From the NCBI GenBank assembly GCA_964541695.1, contig CAZIRB010000019.1, forward strand, positions 1-28,186: DNA of 28,186 nt, read 5' to 3'. The DNA is from CAZKGE01 sp964541695 (GTDB lineage Bacteria > Bacillota > Clostridia > Christensenellales > CAG-138). Made by a program: the position numbers and the translations under genes. This document shows positions 7,511-14,392 of the stretch, in pieces. Below the pieces are notes generated by a model that was not told the origin of the DNA, did not search any database, and was given only the letters and a program-made list of their open reading frames with translations. Within the stretch, counting starts at the first letter, position 1; each line of letters starts with the position of its first letter.

Positions 7511-8175
7511 GCATCCTCGTCTACCGGGACAAATCCATCGCGGGCGCCGCGGCCGCGACGATGCTGGCCGCGCAGATCATCGAAAAGCCCGCGAGCGTGA
7601 TCGGCTTCGACTTTTCGCCCGAGCTCGTGCCCGTGTACCGCGCGCTGACGCGCATGACGAGCGACGGCCTGCTCGACTGGAGCGAGGTCATCGCGTTCAT
7701 CCTCTCCGAGCAGGTCGGCAGCGACACGGACCGCTCGATTTACCAGCAGCTCTGCGTCTCGTTGTTCGACAAGGTCGGCCAGCCGGCCGTGGACCGGCAC
7801 CTGCCGAACACGAAGAAGGGCGACTGGAGCCTCGTGTGCAACGACTTTGAGAGCGAGATCATCTCGGCGGGCGGCATGGACCTGGCGTTTCTTTCGGTGC
7901 GTCCGGACGGCAGCATCGTGCATAACTTTTCCGCAAGCGAGCTGGCCCCGGTGACGCATGTCGAACGCACGGAGCAGGGGCGCGTCGTGACGGTCGGCGT
8001 GTCGACGATCATGGCGGCAAGAAAGCTCGTTGTGCTGATCACCGGCGCGAACAAGGCGGCCGTCGCGCCGTCGATCTTCCACGGGCCGATCGTGCCGACC
8101 ATGCCGGCAAGCTACCTGCAGCTGCACGGAAACGCGATCTTTATCCTGGACGAGGAGGCGGCCGAAAATATCTGA
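7507..8175 (+). CDS. NagB-like protein (glucosamine-6-phosphate deaminase fold) with degenerate active site
   Basis: The 222-residue protein aligns along its length with the NagB/6-phosphogluconolactonase family. The C-terminal half is clearest: VTVGVSTIMAARKLVVLITG, NKAA and MPASYLQLHGNAIFILDEEA. Compared from memory with E. coli NagB, the N-terminal phosphate loop (TGGTP) is replaced by DFSPE (35-39), Asp72 by Ser67, His143 by Ser136 and Glu148 by Phe141; only Asp134 of the D-H-E set remains. Deaminase activity is therefore unlikely; a sugar-phosphate sensor or new enzyme role is possible. It overlaps the hydrolase stop by 4 bases and ends 4 bases before the glycosylase start. Confidence 0.8.
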   Translation: MSILVYRDKSIAGAAAATMLAAQIIEKPASVIGFDFSPELVPVYRALTRMTSDGLLDWSEVIAFILSEQVGSDTDRSIYQQLCVSLFDKVGQPAVDRHLPNTKKGDWSLVCNDFESEIISAGGMDLAFLSVRPDGSIVHNFSASELAPVTHVERTEQGRVVTVGVSTIMAARKLVVLITGANKAAVAPSIFHGPIVPTMPASYLQLHGNAIFILDEEAAENI

Positions 8176-8179
8176 GCTC

Positions 8180-8740
8180 GTGCACTATGACTGGCAGACG
8201 CTGAAGCAGGCGGTCGAGAAATGCGACAAATGCCGCCTGTGTGAGACGCGCACGCACGTGGCGTTCGGCGAAGGCAACCCCAATGCCGCGCTGATGTTTG
8301 TGGGCGAGGGACCGGGGCAGGAGGAGGACCGGCTCGGGCGGCCGTTCGTCGGCCCGGCGGGGCACCTGCTCGACCGGATGCTCGCGGCGATTGACATGAA
8401 GCGCGAAGACGTGTATATTGCAAACGTTGTCAAATGCAGACCGCCCGGTAACCGCAACCCCGAGCCGAGCGAGGCGGAAGCGTGCCTGCCGTACCTGCGC
8501 GGCCAGTATGCTTTGATCCGGCCGAAGATCGTCGTGTGCCTGGGCTCGATCGCGCTTCGGTACCTGCTCGACCCGAACGGACGGATCACGCGCGACCGCG
8601 GCGTGTGGCAAAGAAGAAACGGCGTGTGGTTTCTCGCGACCTATCATCCGGCGGCACTTTTGCGCGACGAAACCAAAAAGCGCGACGCGTGGGCAGATAT
8701 GCAGCTAATCCGCGACAAACTGGCCGAAGTTTCGAAATAG
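8180..8740 (+). CDS. Uracil-DNA glycosylase, family 4 (iron-sulfur)
   Basis: This enzyme removes uracil from DNA, initiating base excision repair. The 186-residue protein has family-4 features: CDKC (Cys15 and Cys18) plus Cys in VVKCRPP and EACLPY as [4Fe-4S] ligands; motif GEGPGQEEDRLGRPFVGPAG that forms the uracil pocket; LGSIAL; and the C-terminal YHPAALLR with the catalytic-site His. The start is GTG at 8180, supported because the CxxC motif sits at the usual distance from the N-terminus. No close Shine-Dalgarno is seen; the nearest is a GAGGAGG about 20 bases upstream inside the previous gene. The preceding gene ends 4 bases earlier. Confidence 0.93.
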   Translation: MHYDWQTLKQAVEKCDKCRLCETRTHVAFGEGNPNAALMFVGEGPGQEEDRLGRPFVGPAGHLLDRMLAAIDMKREDVYIANVVKCRPPGNRNPEPSEAEACLPYLRGQYALIRPKIVVCLGSIALRYLLDPNGRITRDRGVWQRRNGVWFLATYHPAALLRDETKKRDAWADMQLIRDKLAEVSK

Positions 8741-8755
8741 ACGGAGGAGGATACC

Positions 8756-9493
8756 ATGTCAGGGCATTCCAAATGGGCCAACATTAAAAATAAGAAGGAA
8801 AAGACCGACTCGCAGCGCGGCAAGATCTTTACAAAGATTGGCCGCGAGATCGCCATCGCGGTCAAGGAGGGCGGTGCGGACCCAGCGAACAACTCCAAGC
8901 TGCGCGACGTCGTCGCCAAGGCCAAGGCGAACAACGTCCCGAACGACAACATCGCCCGCTCGATCAAGAAGGCTGCGGGCGAGGCGGGCAGCGTCATCTA
9001 CGAGCAGGCGACCTACGAGGGCTACGGCCCGGGAAATATCGCCGTGATCGTCGAGGTCGTGACCGACAACCGCAACCGCACGGCGGCCGAGATGCGCCAC
9101 ATATTCGACAAGAGCGGAGGCAACCTCGGCAACAGCGGCTGCGTCGGTTGGATGTTCGACAAAAAGGGTCAGATCATCATCGAGCGGACCGCGCTGATGG
9201 ACGAGGACGAGGTCATGATGGCAGCGCTCGACGCGGGCGCGCTGGACTTTGTGCCGCAGGACGACGCGTTTGAGGTATACACGGACCCCGCGGCGTTCTC
9301 AGGCGTGCGCGAGGCGCTCGAAGGAGCGGGGTATGAGTTTATCTCCGCCGAGATCGCGATGATCCCGCAGAACACCGTCGACGTGACGGACCCGGAGACA
9401 TTGGCAAAGGTCGAGCGCTTCCTCGAGATGCTCGACGACAACGACGACGTGCAGGACGTGTTCCACAACGGCAACCTGCCCGACGAAGAATGA
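8756..9493 (+). CDS. yebC: YebC/PmpR family protein
   Basis: A 245-residue member of the TACO1/YebC family. Members have been described as DNA-binding regulators and, more recently, as ribosome-associated factors that help translate proline-rich stretches. The start MSGHSKWANIK, followed by KGKIFTK-like and NSKLRDVVAKAKANNVPNDNI segments, is diagnostic, as are ATYEGYGPGNIAVIVE and NRNRTAAEMRHIF. A strong GGAGGAGG ribosome site precedes the ATG and the glycosylase gene ends 15 bases upstream. The last codons form the left arm of an apparent terminator. Confidence 0.96.
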   Translation: MSGHSKWANIKNKKEKTDSQRGKIFTKIGREIAIAVKEGGADPANNSKLRDVVAKAKANNVPNDNIARSIKKAAGEAGSVIYEQATYEGYGPGNIAVIVEVVTDNRNRTAAEMRHIFDKSGGNLGNSGCVGWMFDKKGQIIIERTALMDEDEVMMAALDAGALDFVPQDDAFEVYTDPAAFSGVREALEGAGYEFISAEIAMIPQNTVDVTDPETLAKVERFLEMLDDNDDVQDVFHNGNLPDEE

Positions 9494-9510
9494 CAGGTTG
9501 CGCATTTTTT
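9471..9510 (+). terminator. Intrinsic terminator overlapping the end of yebC
   Basis: GCAACCTG (9471-9478) pairs perfectly with CAGGTTGC (9494-9501) across a 15-base loop containing the yebC stop codon. GCATTTTTTG follows. The long loop lowers confidence. Confidence 0.55.
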
Positions 9511-9526
9511 GTATGTCTGGTACAAT
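9498..9526 (+). promoter_or_regulatory. Sigma-A promoter of the asp23-fakA operon
   Basis: TTGCGC (9498-9503), a 17-base spacer and TACAAT (9521-9526). The -35 box lies inside the right arm of the upstream terminator. The asp23 ATG follows 31 bases after the -10 box, with a GGAGGAGG ribosome site between. Confidence 0.65.
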
Positions 9527-9557
9527 AAACTGCTAAGAAGGCGGAGGAGGCTTTACC

Positions 9558-9932
9558 ATGGCTGCTGAAATCAAAAACTCGCTTGGCACGATCACGCTGA
9601 ACGACGACCTGATCGCAAGCATCGCCGGTTATGCTGCCGTGGAGAACTACGGCATCGTCGGCATGAACGCCAAGAAGGCGGCGGACTCGTTCGTCGAGCT
9701 GTTCGGCAAGGACAACTTAAAGCGCGGCGTCAGGGTGAACGTGATCGACGGCAAAGAAATTGAGATCGATCTGTACGTGACGCTGGAGTACGGCGTTTCG
9801 CTGCCCGCCGTGGCGGCAAACACCAAGAGCAATGTGCGCTATCGCGTGGAGGAGATGACCGGCCTGCCCGTTCGGAACGTGAACGTCCATGTGGAAGCGG
9901 TGCGCGTGGAGACGGGCGCGCAGAACGCGTAA
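9558..9932 (+). CDS. Asp23/Gls24 family envelope stress protein
   Basis: A 124-residue protein of the Asp23/Gls24 (DUF322) family, equivalent to Bacillus YloU. Visible family features are LGTITLNDDLIASIAGYAAVENYGIVG at the N-terminus, VNVIDGKEIEIDLYVTLEYGVSLPAVAANTKSNV in the middle and VEEMTGLPVRNVNVHVEAV near the end. In staphylococci Asp23 is a membrane-associated cell-wall stress protein; here it is predicted soluble. It sits directly before the DAK2 kinase, an order conserved in Firmicutes (yloU-yloV), 39 bases apart. Confidence 0.93.
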   Translation: MAAEIKNSLGTITLNDDLIASIAGYAAVENYGIVGMNAKKAADSFVELFGKDNLKRGVRVNVIDGKEIEIDLYVTLEYGVSLPAVAANTKSNVRYRVEEMTGLPVRNVNVHVEAVRVETGAQNA

Positions 9933-9971
9933 ACGGTTTTCGCCGTTCGCGATGGCGGAGGTAACAAAGTT

Positions 9972-11612
9972 TTGAATCATTTGACGATCAGCGGCGCGCA
10001 GTTCCGCGATATGATCATTGCGGGCGCCGCTCTGTTGGAGAAGCACAAGCAGCAAATCGACGCGCTGAACGTGTTTCCGGTGCCGGACGGCGACACGGGC
10101 ACGAACATGTCCATGACCATGGCGAGCGCCGTCAAGGAGACGCGCTCCCTGCCCGACAACGCGCCGGTCAGCCAGGTCGCCGACGCGCTCAGCATGGGCG
10201 CTCTGCGCGGCGCGCGCGGCAATTCCGGCGTCATTCTTTCGCAATTATTCCGCGGTTTTTCGCGGGCCTGCAAGGACGAGACGAGCATGGACGCAAAGCT
10301 CCTCGCCCGCGCGCTCATGATGGGCTCCGAGGCGGCGTACAAGGCCGTCATGAAGCCCAAGGAGGGTACGATCCTGACCGTGTCGCGCCGGATTGCGGAG
10401 CGCGCAAGCGAATTTGCCGAGCGTGGCGCGAATGTATACCGGCTGTTCGACGAGATGATCGACGAGGGTGAGCGCGCGCTCGCCGACACCCCAAACCTCC
10501 TGCCGGTTTTGCGCGAGGCGGGCGTTGTGGACTCCGGCGGCAAGGGCCTCGTCACGATCTACCGCGGCTTCAAGCTCTCGCTCGACGGCGAGGAGATCGC
10601 GGACTACGTGCTGCCCGAGCAGGAGACCGCGACGGTCCCCGCTTTCGACGGCGACAGCTTCTCCGGCGAGAACATCGAGTTCGGGTACTGCACGGAGTTC
10701 TTCGTCGTGCGTCCTTCCGAGGCGTTCCGCGAGGAGGACGTCGACAAATTCCGCGACCACCTCAACAAGCTCGGCGACTCTGTCGTCGTCGCGATGGACA
10801 ACGACGTAATCAAGGTGCATGTGCATTCCAACGCGCCCGGCAAGGTGCTGCAGATGGCGCTGCGGCTCGGCGAGCTGGATAAGCTCAAGATCGAGAACAT
10901 GCGCGAGCAGAACCGGCAGCTCATGGAGGAGCGCAAGAAGAACGAGAAGGAGCTCGGCATGGTCGCCGTCAGCGCGGGCGAGGGCCTCGACGCGGTGTTT
11001 ACGGAGCTCGGCGCGGACGCGATCATCTCCGGCGGCCAGACCATGAACCCGAGCATCGACACGATCGCGCAGGCGGTGAGCCGCGTCAACGCGCGCAACG
11101 TGTTCGTGCTGCCGAACAACAGCAACATCATCCTCGCCGCGCAGCAGGCGGGGCAGCTCGTTAAGCAGAACGTAATCGTGCTGCCGACCAAGACGATCCC
11201 GCAGGGGATTGCGGCCGCGATGGCGTTCGACCGCGACGGCACGGCCGACGAGAACCAGGCGAACATGGAGAAGGCGTTCGCCGGCGTGGTCTCGGGCGCG
11301 GTCACCTACGCCGTCCGCGACTCCAAGGCCGACGGCGAGACGATCAAGCAGGGCGACATCATCGGCCTGCTCGACAACCACATCAGCGTCGTCAACGGCA
11401 GCGTCGACGAGACCAGCGTGCTGCTCGTCAAGAAGATGATGGAGAAGAAGGGCGTGCCGGACGCGACCGTCACGATTTTCTACGGCGACGGCATGGACGA
11501 GGGCAACGCGGACGCGCTGGTTGCCGAGCTCGAGGCGCAGTATCCGGAGGCCGAGTTCATCGCCTCGTGCGGCGGTCAGCCGCTGTACTACTACTTCATC
11601 TCCGTGGAATGA
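9972..11612 (+). CDS. fakA: DAK2-domain fatty acid kinase (FakA/YloV-like)
   Basis: FakA phosphorylates fatty acids presented by FakB, feeding host or environmental fatty acids into phospholipids. The 546-residue protein has the N-terminal DAK2 nucleotide-binding domain with metal ligands in PVPDGDTGTNMSMTM (Asp39, Asp41), GALRGARGNSGVILSQLFRGF and DSGGKGL, then a middle domain with a conserved-looking CTEFF segment, and a C-terminal DegV-like domain (DAIISGGQTMNPS, LPNNSNI). The start is TTG at 9972, chosen because the domain begins immediately and GGAGG lies 11 bases upstream. A fakB gene is not in the window, so the kinase role is inferred from family and operon. Confidence 0.9.
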   Translation: MNHLTISGAQFRDMIIAGAALLEKHKQQIDALNVFPVPDGDTGTNMSMTMASAVKETRSLPDNAPVSQVADALSMGALRGARGNSGVILSQLFRGFSRACKDETSMDAKLLARALMMGSEAAYKAVMKPKEGTILTVSRRIAERASEFAERGANVYRLFDEMIDEGERALADTPNLLPVLREAGVVDSGGKGLVTIYRGFKLSLDGEEIADYVLPEQETATVPAFDGDSFSGENIEFGYCTEFFVVRPSEAFREEDVDKFRDHLNKLGDSVVVAMDNDVIKVHVHSNAPGKVLQMALRLGELDKLKIENMREQNRQLMEERKKNEKELGMVAVSAGEGLDAVFTELGADAIISGGQTMNPSIDTIAQAVSRVNARNVFVLPNNSNIILAAQQAGQLVKQNVIVLPTKTIPQGIAAAMAFDRDGTADENQANMEKAFAGVVSGAVTYAVRDSKADGETIKQGDIIGLLDNHISVVNGSVDETSVLLVKKMMEKKGVPDATVTIFYGDGMDEGNADALVAELEAQYPEAEFIASCGGQPLYYYFISVE

Positions 11613-11625
11613 CACGGTAAAGCAT

Positions 11626-11655
11626 ACGGGCGGGGCGACCCGCCCGTTTTTCTTT
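11626..11655 (+). terminator. Strong intrinsic terminator between fakA and recG
   Basis: ACGGGCGGG (11626-11634) and CCCGCCCGT (11639-11647) form a 9-bp perfect stem closed by a GCGA tetraloop, followed by TTTTTCTTT. It ends only about 5 bases before the recG ATG. Confidence 0.85.
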
Positions 11656-11659
11656 CAGA

Positions 11660-13666
11660 ATGGCGCAGTTACCGATTGAATCGATCAGGGGCGTGGGAAA
11701 GAAGCGCGCGGAGCTGTTCTCGGCCATGGGCGTCGCCACGGCGGAGGGGCTTCTTTCTATGCTGCCGCGCGGCTATCTGGACTATTCGCAGCCCGTGCCG
11801 GCGGCAAAGCTCGTGCACGGCAAGCCCTGCATGGTGCAGGCTGCGGTCGTTTCGGAGCCGAAGATCGCGCGCGTGCGCGGGCTCGTGATCGTGACCGCGA
11901 AGGCGGAGGACGAGAGCGGGCAGGTCTCGCTGAAATGGTACAACCAGCCGTACCGCAAAAACCAGATCCCGATCGGCAAGCGGCTGTACATCTGCGGCCG
12001 CGCGGACCTTTCGCGCGGGCGGTCGCTGCAGAATCCAATGCTGTCGGAAACGGCGCCCGGCATCCTGCCCGTGTATTCGCTGCCGGCGGCCCTATCGCAA
12101 CGGGTGATGCGCGACGCCGTGCGCGGCGCGCTAATCGCGCTCGACGGAAAAATCGAAGAGACGCTGCCGGAATCGGTTTTAACCCAGTACAACCTCATGC
12201 CCCTGCCCGACGCGTATCAAAACGCGCATTTCCCGCAGAACGAAACCTTAAAATGCGCGGCGCGGCGCAGGCTCGCGTTCGAGCAGGCGCTTGTCTATCT
12301 GCTTGCCGTCGAGCAGAGCCGCGGCGACGCGGCGCGGCAAAACGGCGTCGCGCTCGATTGCGCGGGGCTGCTCGAGCGCTATAATGCGCTGCTGCCGTTC
12401 GAGCCCACCGGCGCGCAGACGCGCGCGATGCATGAGATTGCGCGCGACCTTTCGCAAAAACGGCCGATGAACCGGCTTTTGCAGGGCGACGTCGGCTCCG
12501 GCAAGACGGCTGTGGCGATGTTCGCGCTGTTTGCCGCGGTCGAAAACGGCATGCAGGGCGCGCTGATGGCGCCGACCGAGATACTGGCTGCGCAGCACGC
12601 GCGCACGCTTGCCGCAATGTTCGGCGAGCGCGTGTGCCCTTTGACCGGCGGCATGAAGAAGAGCGCGCGCGAGGACGCGCTTGCCCGCATCGCCGACGGG
12701 CGCGCGGCTATCGTTGTCGGCACGCACGCGCTGTTCTCCGCGGATGTAGAATTTCGTTCCCTCGGCGTCGTCGTGACGGACGAGCAGCACCGGTTCGGCG
12801 TGTCCCAGCGCGCGCGCGTCGCCGAAAAAGGGAACGCGCCGCACGTGCTCGTCATGTCGGCCACGCCGATCCCGCGCACGCTCGCGCTGATGCTGTTTGC
12901 GGACCTGGATGTGTCCGTGCTCGACGAGCTGCCGCCGAACCGGCCGGGCATCGTCACGCGCTATGTCCCGCGGAGCAGGCGGGCGGACATGTACCGGTTT
13001 TTGGGCGAGCTTGCCGGGCGCGGCGGGCAGGCGTACGCCGTATGCCCGTTCATCGACGAGTCCGAGGAACTGCCCGGCGTGTCCGCCGCGGCGCTGTGCG
13101 AGGAGCTGCGCGCGCTTTTGCCGGACGTGCCGGTCGGCCTTCTGCACGGCCGCATGCGCGAGGGCGAGAAGGCGCGCGCGATCGCAAAATTCAACGCGGG
13201 CGAAACGAAAATTCTCGTGACGACAACGGTGATCGAGGTCGGCGTGCACGTGCCGCAAGCGTCCGTGATGGTGGTCGAGAGCGCGGACCGCTTCGGCCTT
13301 GCGCAGCTGCATCAGCTGCGCGGCCGCGTGGGCCGCGGCGAACAGAAGAGCTATTGCTTTCTGCTCTGCGAGCAGCCGTCCGAGGCGGCGCTTGCCCGCG
13401 TCAAAACGATGATCGAAACGTCGGACGGGTTTTTGATCGCGGAAAAGGACTTCGCCATGCGCGGCTACGGCGAGCTGCTCGGCACGCTGCAGAGCGGCAT
13501 GGGCGCGTCTGAACTGGTGTTCGGCATGTCCGACGCGGCGCTCCTGCAGGAAGCCAAGAGCGCGTGCTCGGCGGTCATCATGCAAAAAGACGCGCGCAGC
13601 GCCGCTCTATGCATGCGTGCGCATCAAATATACCGCGCGGGCTTTGGTCAAATTTCAATGAATTAA
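11660..13666 (+). CDS. recG: ATP-dependent DNA helicase RecG
   Basis: RecG reverses stalled replication forks and branch-migrates junctions. The 668-residue protein begins with the wedge-domain approach (PIESIRGVGKKRAELF) and OB-fold wedge, then carries the SF2 motor: Walker A GDVGSGKT near residue 275, motif Ia APTEILAAQHA, Walker B DEQHRFG near 373, motif III SATPIPRT, and motifs V-VI TTTVIEVGVHVPQA and QLHQLRGRVGRG. It follows asp23 and fakA as in many Firmicutes, but a perfect terminator lies immediately upstream and the ATG has no Shine-Dalgarno. An in-frame TAA at 11618 rules out a start further upstream. Confidence 0.96.
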   Translation: MAQLPIESIRGVGKKRAELFSAMGVATAEGLLSMLPRGYLDYSQPVPAAKLVHGKPCMVQAAVVSEPKIARVRGLVIVTAKAEDESGQVSLKWYNQPYRKNQIPIGKRLYICGRADLSRGRSLQNPMLSETAPGILPVYSLPAALSQRVMRDAVRGALIALDGKIEETLPESVLTQYNLMPLPDAYQNAHFPQNETLKCAARRRLAFEQALVYLLAVEQSRGDAARQNGVALDCAGLLERYNALLPFEPTGAQTRAMHEIARDLSQKRPMNRLLQGDVGSGKTAVAMFALFAAVENGMQGALMAPTEILAAQHARTLAAMFGERVCPLTGGMKKSAREDALARIADGRAAIVVGTHALFSADVEFRSLGVVVTDEQHRFGVSQRARVAEKGNAPHVLVMSATPIPRTLALMLFADLDVSVLDELPPNRPGIVTRYVPRSRRADMYRFLGELAGRGGQAYAVCPFIDESEELPGVSAAALCEELRALLPDVPVGLLHGRMREGEKARAIAKFNAGETKILVTTTVIEVGVHVPQASVMVVESADRFGLAQLHQLRGRVGRGEQKSYCFLLCEQPSEAALARVKTMIETSDGFLIAEKDFAMRGYGELLGTLQSGMGASELVFGMSDAALLQEAKSACSAVIMQKDARSAALCMRAHQIYRAGFGQISMN

Positions 13667-13702
13667 ACGCATTTTTGCCATACTAATTGTTATCAAAAGC
13701 TG

Positions 13703-13727
13703 AATGCCTGCGCGCGGGCATTTTTTG
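13703..13727 (+). terminator. Intrinsic terminator after recG
   Basis: AATGCC (13703-13708) and GGCATT (13717-13722) pair around TGCGCGCG, which can itself pair further. The run TTTTTT at 13721-13726 follows the stem. It lies 36 bases after the recG stop and insulates the SASP genes. Confidence 0.7.
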
Positions 13728-13757
13728 TATGGATTTCATTTATTTCCATTCATAGTT
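13726..13757 (+). promoter_or_regulatory. Candidate sigma-G forespore promoter for the SASP genes
   Basis: SASP genes are normally transcribed by sigma-G. TGTATG (13726-13731) and CATAGTT (13751-13757) resemble the sigma-G boxes (TGAATA-like and CATACTA-like), but the spacing is 19, slightly long, and both boxes are imperfect. No sigma-A promoter is obvious here. This is a guess from position and partial match. Confidence 0.25.
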
Positions 13758-13808
13758 TAAACGGTTTTGTGCAAATTAACAGTACATCCAGTGAAGGAGG
13801 TGAATTGA

Positions 13809-14000
13809 ATGGCCAGAAACGGCAGTCTTGTTCCTCAGGCGAAGGAGAAGATGAACAGCATGAAATCTGAGGTTGCCAATTCGCTGAACGTAAACCTGAA
13901 GCAGGGTTACAACGGTGACTTGACCTCCCGCGAGGCGGGTTCGATCGGCGGCGAAATGGTGAAGCGCATGATTGCGTACTCCGAACAGAACATGCAGTGA
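13809..14000 (+). CDS. Alpha/beta-type small acid-soluble spore protein (first copy)
   Basis: SASPs coat and protect DNA in the dormant spore and are degraded by the protease GPR on germination. The 63-residue protein has the two conserved family blocks: MKSEVANSLNVNLKQGYNGDL at residues 17-37 and TSREAGSIGGEMVKRMIAYSEQNM at the C-terminus. AAGGAGGTGA, a near-perfect Shine-Dalgarno, lies just before the ATG, as expected for a very abundant protein. The usual GPR site E-(I/V)-A-S-E reads E-V-A-N-S, lacking the second Glu. Confidence 0.95.
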   Translation: MARNGSLVPQAKEKMNSMKSEVANSLNVNLKQGYNGDLTSREAGSIGGEMVKRMIAYSEQNMQ

Positions 14001-14043
14001 AACCTGAACGGGTTCAAATAAATTTACGAAAGGAGAAAGCATT

Positions 14044-14256
14044 ATGGCACGCAATGGAGCTCTGGTTCCGGAAAGCAAGACGAAGCTGAACAGCCTGAAG
14101 TCCGAAGTGGCCAGTTCGCTGAACGTCAATCTCAAGCAGGGTTACAACGGTGATCTGACCTCCCGCGACGCGGGTTCAATCGGCGGCGAAATGGTAAAGC
14201 GCATGATCGCGTACGCTCAGAATAATATGAGTGGCGGCGGCAGCACCAGCAAATAA
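14044..14256 (+). CDS. Alpha/beta-type small acid-soluble spore protein (second copy)
   Basis: A 70-residue paralogue 43 bases after the first SASP gene, clearly a tandem duplication: residues 14-60 are nearly identical. It differs mainly at the N-terminus (LVPESKTKLNSLK) and by a Gly/Ser-rich tail after the conserved NNM. The GPR cleavage region reads E-V-A-S-S-L, so here too the second Glu of the consensus is missing. AAAGGAG precedes the ATG. The pair is flanked by terminators and is probably a forespore-specific transcription unit. Confidence 0.95.
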   Translation: MARNGALVPESKTKLNSLKSEVASSLNVNLKQGYNGDLTSRDAGSIGGEMVKRMIAYAQNNMSGGGSTSK

Positions 14257-14277
14257 CTTCCGAACCGATACATCAGG

Positions 14278-14313
14278 AGGCGCGGCGCCCGGTAAAAGGG
14301 GCCGCGCCTTTTC
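14278..14313 (+). terminator. Intrinsic terminator after the SASP genes
   Basis: Left arm 14278-14290 (AGGCGCGGC, bulged G, CCC) pairs with right arm 14298-14309 (GGG GCCGCGCCT) across a 7-base loop, followed by TTTTC. This is a very stable GC-rich hairpin. Confidence 0.75.
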
Positions 14314-14314
14314 A

Positions 14315-14344
14315 TTGACGCGTTTTTAGCCTGCATGGTACAAT
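14315..14344 (+). promoter_or_regulatory. Sigma-A promoter of mutS2
   Basis: TTGACG (14315-14320), an 18-base spacer and TACAAT (14339-14344), starting 2 bases after the SASP terminator tail and about 50 bases before the mutS2 ATG. Confidence 0.65.
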
Positions 14345-14392
14345 CATGTGACTGCCCGAGTAAAAGCGGGCTGAAAAAACGGAGAACATTCC

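Noticed and set aside
10245..11615. Long minus-strand open frame opposite fakA (456 codons)
   Set aside because: It is antisense to a confidently assigned gene and is rich in His, Arg, Val and Leu as expected of a high-GC antisense shadow; the same applies to long antisense frames opposite recG, mutS2 and htrA.
14001..14043. Possible terminator or regulatory hairpin between the two SASP genes
   Set aside because: Only a 4-base pairing (AACC/GGTT) with no T-tract; not enough to call.
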